This document shows positions 62,158 through 64,000 of a stretch of DNA of 64,000 nucleotides, one piece after another. The stretch is from positions 682,001 to 746,000 of the forward strand of contig NZ_JBLFEP010000003.1 in NCBI RefSeq assembly GCF_047345415.1, written 5' to 3'. A program made the translations under genes and the position numbers. Below the pieces are notes generated by a model, which saw only the letters and a program-made list of their open reading frames with translations, had not been told where the DNA came from and ran no database searches. The DNA comes from Maribacter_C sp947494565. GTDB taxonomy: Bacteria; Bacteroidota; Bacteroidia; Flavobacteriales; Flavobacteriaceae. Each line of letters starts with the position of its first letter. Position 1 is the first letter of the stretch.

Positions 62158-63291
62158 CTACTTGATGCTTTCTTGGCGTACGGCAAAATCAAAGGAGGCT
62201 TTACCCTGAGTTGCCATCCAAAAGTTGTTTGAACTGCCCCAATTATCGGGGGCGGCCGGTCTTGAAAAATTCTCCAAGTCGGTATTGATGGTATCGATCC
62301 GCTCATCGGACAACATTTCCTTAGAAATAATTACGGCCAGGGCGTTAAATGCTTTCTGTGAATTTTCATAAGAAGGAATACGCGCGCCATGTTCCATGAT
62401 CAGGGCTTCGGGCGTATAGGTATCGATAGCCTCTGCAGTAAATTCACCGGCACTTGATCCGGGTTGAGGATTCACCGCTACCTGTACGGATTCTAGTTCG
62501 TTAGAGGGAATCAATCCCATTAAATACAATTCCAGGTTACCATACGGCACTGAGTTGCCGCCATTGGCGAAGCTGCCAAAACCATTGGTTCCGTTCATTT
62601 GGCCCCTGTAGGTATTGCTACCCAAATCTTGCAGCGCATCAAAACCTCCGAGCTGCCCGGCCGTACTGGCATACCCCCAATGTCCGCCTACTGTGGTCGG
62701 TATGAAGCCTTTATTTCCCCAGGTATGTGCAATTTCATGCAAGAAAGGTCCCGATTTCACATACTCACTGCGGGGCATGTAAATAATACTTTGTAATCGG
62801 TCCGTTGCACCGTAAGCCGCAGCACCATTATAAGTGCTGTTACCAAGGCCCTGAACTTTGTTCTGAACGGAGGTGGAACGTCCATAGAACAAATCGGGCG
62901 GTTGCGTGGCTTCAACAGAGAGAATGATCAAAAAGTCGAAGTCATCGTTCATATGTTCGTATACTTTATTGGAGACTAGTTTAAGGTCTCCCTCACCTTC
63001 AATAAATGCATCATAATCGGAAGATGATAAAACCAGATTGACGAGTCTCCTGTCTTCATGGAGGACAAAGCCTGATTCGAAGCTTATCCCACCTGTTGCC
63101 GGTTCTTCTGTACTTTCCGGATTCTCTGGCGTACTCATCGGATCCTCTGCTGGATTTTCAACAGCATCAGAGACCACGTCTTCAATTTCAGTAATTGCAT
63201 CGGTACTACAGGCAATCAACAAAACGAAAACGGCCATCATCGAACTTGCTCGCAAGAAGATCTTTTTATCCAATTCAGTGAAATAGTGCAT
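62158..63291 (-). CDS. HExxH-motif lipoprotein, putative zinc metallopeptidase
   Basis: 377 residues; an internal start at 63240 is possible. Lipid Cys in VFVLLIACSTDA, then an acidic, Pro/Glu-rich linker (about 35-70). The motif PFLHEIAHTWGNKG (H-E-x-x-H) at about residue 185 is the zinc-binding signature of gluzincin/metzincin-like peptidases. The third ligand cannot be placed. The rest matches no family I can name. Possibly a surface protease or a structural relative. Long AT-rich region upstream. Confidence 0.7.
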   Translation of the reverse strand: MHYFTELDKKIFLRASSMMAVFVLLIACSTDAITEIEDVVSDAVENPAEDPMSTPENPESTEEPATGGISFESGFVLHEDRRLVNLVLSSSDYDAFIEGEGDLKLVSNKVYEHMNDDFDFLIILSVEATQPPDLFYGRSTSVQNKVQGLGNSTYNGAAAYGATDRLQSIIYMPRSEYVKSGPFLHEIAHTWGNKGFIPTTVGGHWGYASTAGQLGGFDALQDLGSNTYRGQMNGTNGFGSFANGGNSVPYGNLELYLMGLIPSNELESVQVAVNPQPGSSAGEFTAEAIDTYTPEALIMEHGARIPSYENSQKAFNALAVIISKEMLSDERIDTINTDLENFSRPAAPDNWGSSNNFWMATQGKASFDFAVRQESIK

Positions 63292-63620
63292 AGGACATTA
63301 ATTATAGGTAACAGTATAACACCATTTTGAACAACTTATTTTCAAAGTACTACAGAAATCGATGTATGGTCATCTAGGGGTTGGGTTCTCCCCTATTTCA
63401 TTGCCATTAGTACTAAATATGAGCTCTTCAGAAAAGATATTACGGAAATAAATGTTAAATCGTAGAAATACACATTTTATGCAACTAACACATAATCAAT
63501 ATTTTAAATAAATTATAGATTTTGCAAATGTTAAATTTTAATAAATATAGTACCTTTTTATGCATAGTACTGTAACAAAATAAATACTATGTCGTCTTTT
63601 AGTTGTAAGTCAATTAGAAA
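63292..63620. other. AT-rich intergenic region upstream of the small-ORF array
   Basis: Strongly AT-rich, with no gene of any length worth listing and no certain promoter. Presumably carries the promoter for the small ORFs and for the HExxH lipoprotein. Confidence 0.3.
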
Positions 63621-63664
63621 CAATCTCATATAGCGCTCAGTAGCTGTATCAAAAAATAATCATC
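63621..63664 (+). promoter_or_regulatory. Hairpin leader of small ORF 1
   Basis: caatct, then stem ATATAGC (63628-63634), 8-nt loop, GCTGTAT (63643-63649, one G-T pair), then tcaaaaaataatcatc and the ATG. The same order recurs before ORFs 2 and 3, with different stem bases. Confidence 0.5.
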
Positions 63665-63787
63665 ATGAAAAAATTACACAGACATCAATTACGTCCCGAA
63701 TTATATTATAGAATAGGTTTTGGTTGGAATACCGATAGATGGTATGACCATAAAATCGAAACTAAAAGAACCACAGTAACCTTTTAA
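63665..63787 (+). CDS. Small basic peptide ORF 1 (40 residues)
   Basis: ATG 63665 to TAA 63787, 40 residues rich in Arg, His, Tyr and Trp (includes YYRIGFGWNTDRWYDHK). Its first ten residues follow the pattern M-x-x-L-[HN]-[RK]-[HY]-Q-[LV]-R shared with the next ORF. Both later contain [ST]-D-x-W. No signal peptide, no Cys and no known family. A shared leader plus a shared peptide pattern make chance unlikely. Could be a RiPP-like precursor, a toxin, a leader peptide or a regulatory small protein; not decidable. Confidence 0.5.
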   Translation: MKKLHRHQLRPELYYRIGFGWNTDRWYDHKIETKRTTVTF

Positions 63788-63794
63788 CAATCAT

Positions 63795-63831
63795 CAATCT
63801 ACCTGATCATCAGGTTCAAAAAATAAGCATC
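63795..63831 (+). promoter_or_regulatory. Hairpin leader of small ORF 2
   Basis: caatct, perfect stem ACCTGA-tca-TCAGGT (63801-63815), then tcaaaaaataagcatc directly before the ATG at 63832. Confidence 0.5.
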
Positions 63832-63918
63832 ATGGAAACCTTGAACAAGTACCAAGTAAGACGGACATCGGAAATTTCTAAAAGCGATATCTGGAATAGC
63901 AGAAGACGATACAGCTAA
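63832..63918 (+). CDS. Small basic peptide ORF 2 (28 residues)
   Basis: ATG 63832 to TAA 63918, 28 residues ending in a basic run (SDIWNSRRRYS). The N-terminus METLNKYQVRR aligns without gaps to MKKLHRHQLRP of ORF 1. The ATG lies 167 bp after that of ORF 1 and 164 bp before that of ORF 3, so the units are almost equally spaced. Function unknown. Confidence 0.5.
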   Translation: METLNKYQVRRTSEISKSDIWNSRRRYS

Positions 63919-63955
63919 ATCGTATCCCTTTAACATCAATCAAATCAATCATCAT

Positions 63956-64000
63956 CAATCTGCCTACCCCCGTAGGTCCCCAAAAAACGAACAGCATGGA
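63956..64000 (+). CDS. Hairpin leader and first codon of a third small ORF, cut by the window edge
   Basis: caatct (63956-63961), stem CCTAC-cccc-GTAGG (63963-63976), ccaaaaaacgaacagc and ATG at 63996-63998 followed by GA, as in ORF 2. Only the start is inside the window, so the call rests on the matching leader. Confidence 0.35.

Noticed and set aside
63621..64000. Short regular repeats at the window end as a CRISPR array
   Set aside because: The shared parts are imperfect, about 40 bp and 164-167 bp apart, with ORFs between them; hairpin stems differ from unit to unit.

Overview
The window looks like chromosomal DNA of a marine-type member of the Flavobacteriaceae (Bacteroidota). The reasons are the many lipoproteins and GIN/DUF4097, DUF4251, DUF4437 and DUF1080 proteins, the LytS/LytTR pairs, AraC regulators fused to membrane domains, TAnnTTTG-type -7 promoter elements, and starts without clear Shine-Dalgarno sites. 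No rRNA, tRNA, CRISPR array, transposase or integrase gene was seen. The genus is not decidable from sequence alone.

Layout. (1) 1-3.5 kb: a PadR regulator overlapping an ABC permease cut by the window edge, an orphan lipoprotein and a GIN-domain protein. (2) 3.9-7.7 kb: a seven-TM AraC-type regulator followed by two exported alpha/beta hydrolases flanking a small outer-membrane-type protein. (3) 8.0-14.5 kb: a LytS/LytTR pair divergent from three consecutive serine hydrolases of the beta-lactamase/PBP fold. One of these has lost its catalytic residues and one is fused to an esterase. (4) 14.7-19.7 kb: two short operons (SDR, DUF4437 cupin, AraC; then NTF2-like, enoyl-CoA hydratase, 2OG-Fe oxygenase). 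Their promoters share the same bipartite motif at the same distance from the -7 box, so they probably form one AraC regulon.

(5) 19.7-33.6 kb: an accessory, AT-rich region. Mostly single, unrelated secreted or membrane genes on the + strand alternate with copies of a structured intergenic repeat, all in the same orientation. The repeat carries hairpins whose stem sequence changes between copies while pairing is kept. Two copies end exactly where a neighbouring gene is truncated. The layout resembles a cassette array, but no recombinase is visible.

(6) 33.8-46.5 kb: minus-strand genes, including a metallo-beta-lactamase-fold hydrolase operon, an exported isoaspartyl methyltransferase, a second GIN protein, an Ntn amidase with a membrane HTH partner, an S41-like protease and a sugar-isomerase/DUF1080/cupin operon. 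(7) 46.6-53.0 kb: a plus-strand catabolic cluster (PhyH dioxygenase, HPS/KGPDC-like decarboxylase, zinc dehydrogenase, SDR, TIM-barrel isomerase, YiaK-like dehydrogenase, Gfo/Idh oxidoreductase) that fits use of an oxidised sugar, sugar acid or cyclitol. (8) 53.0-57.7 kb: a LytS/LytTR pair divergent from an ABC transporter and a DoxX protein. (9) 57.7-63.3 kb: an EamA transporter, M14 peptidase, DUF1080 lipoprotein, exported methyltransferase, glutaredoxin-like protein and a HExxH lipoprotein.

(10) 63.6-64.0 kb: a tandem set of very small related ORFs, each behind its own hairpin leader and continuing past the window edge. This and the repeat array in (5) are the two most unusual items here. 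Start codons were moved downstream of the longest frame where that frame opened on TTG or placed a signal peptide internally.
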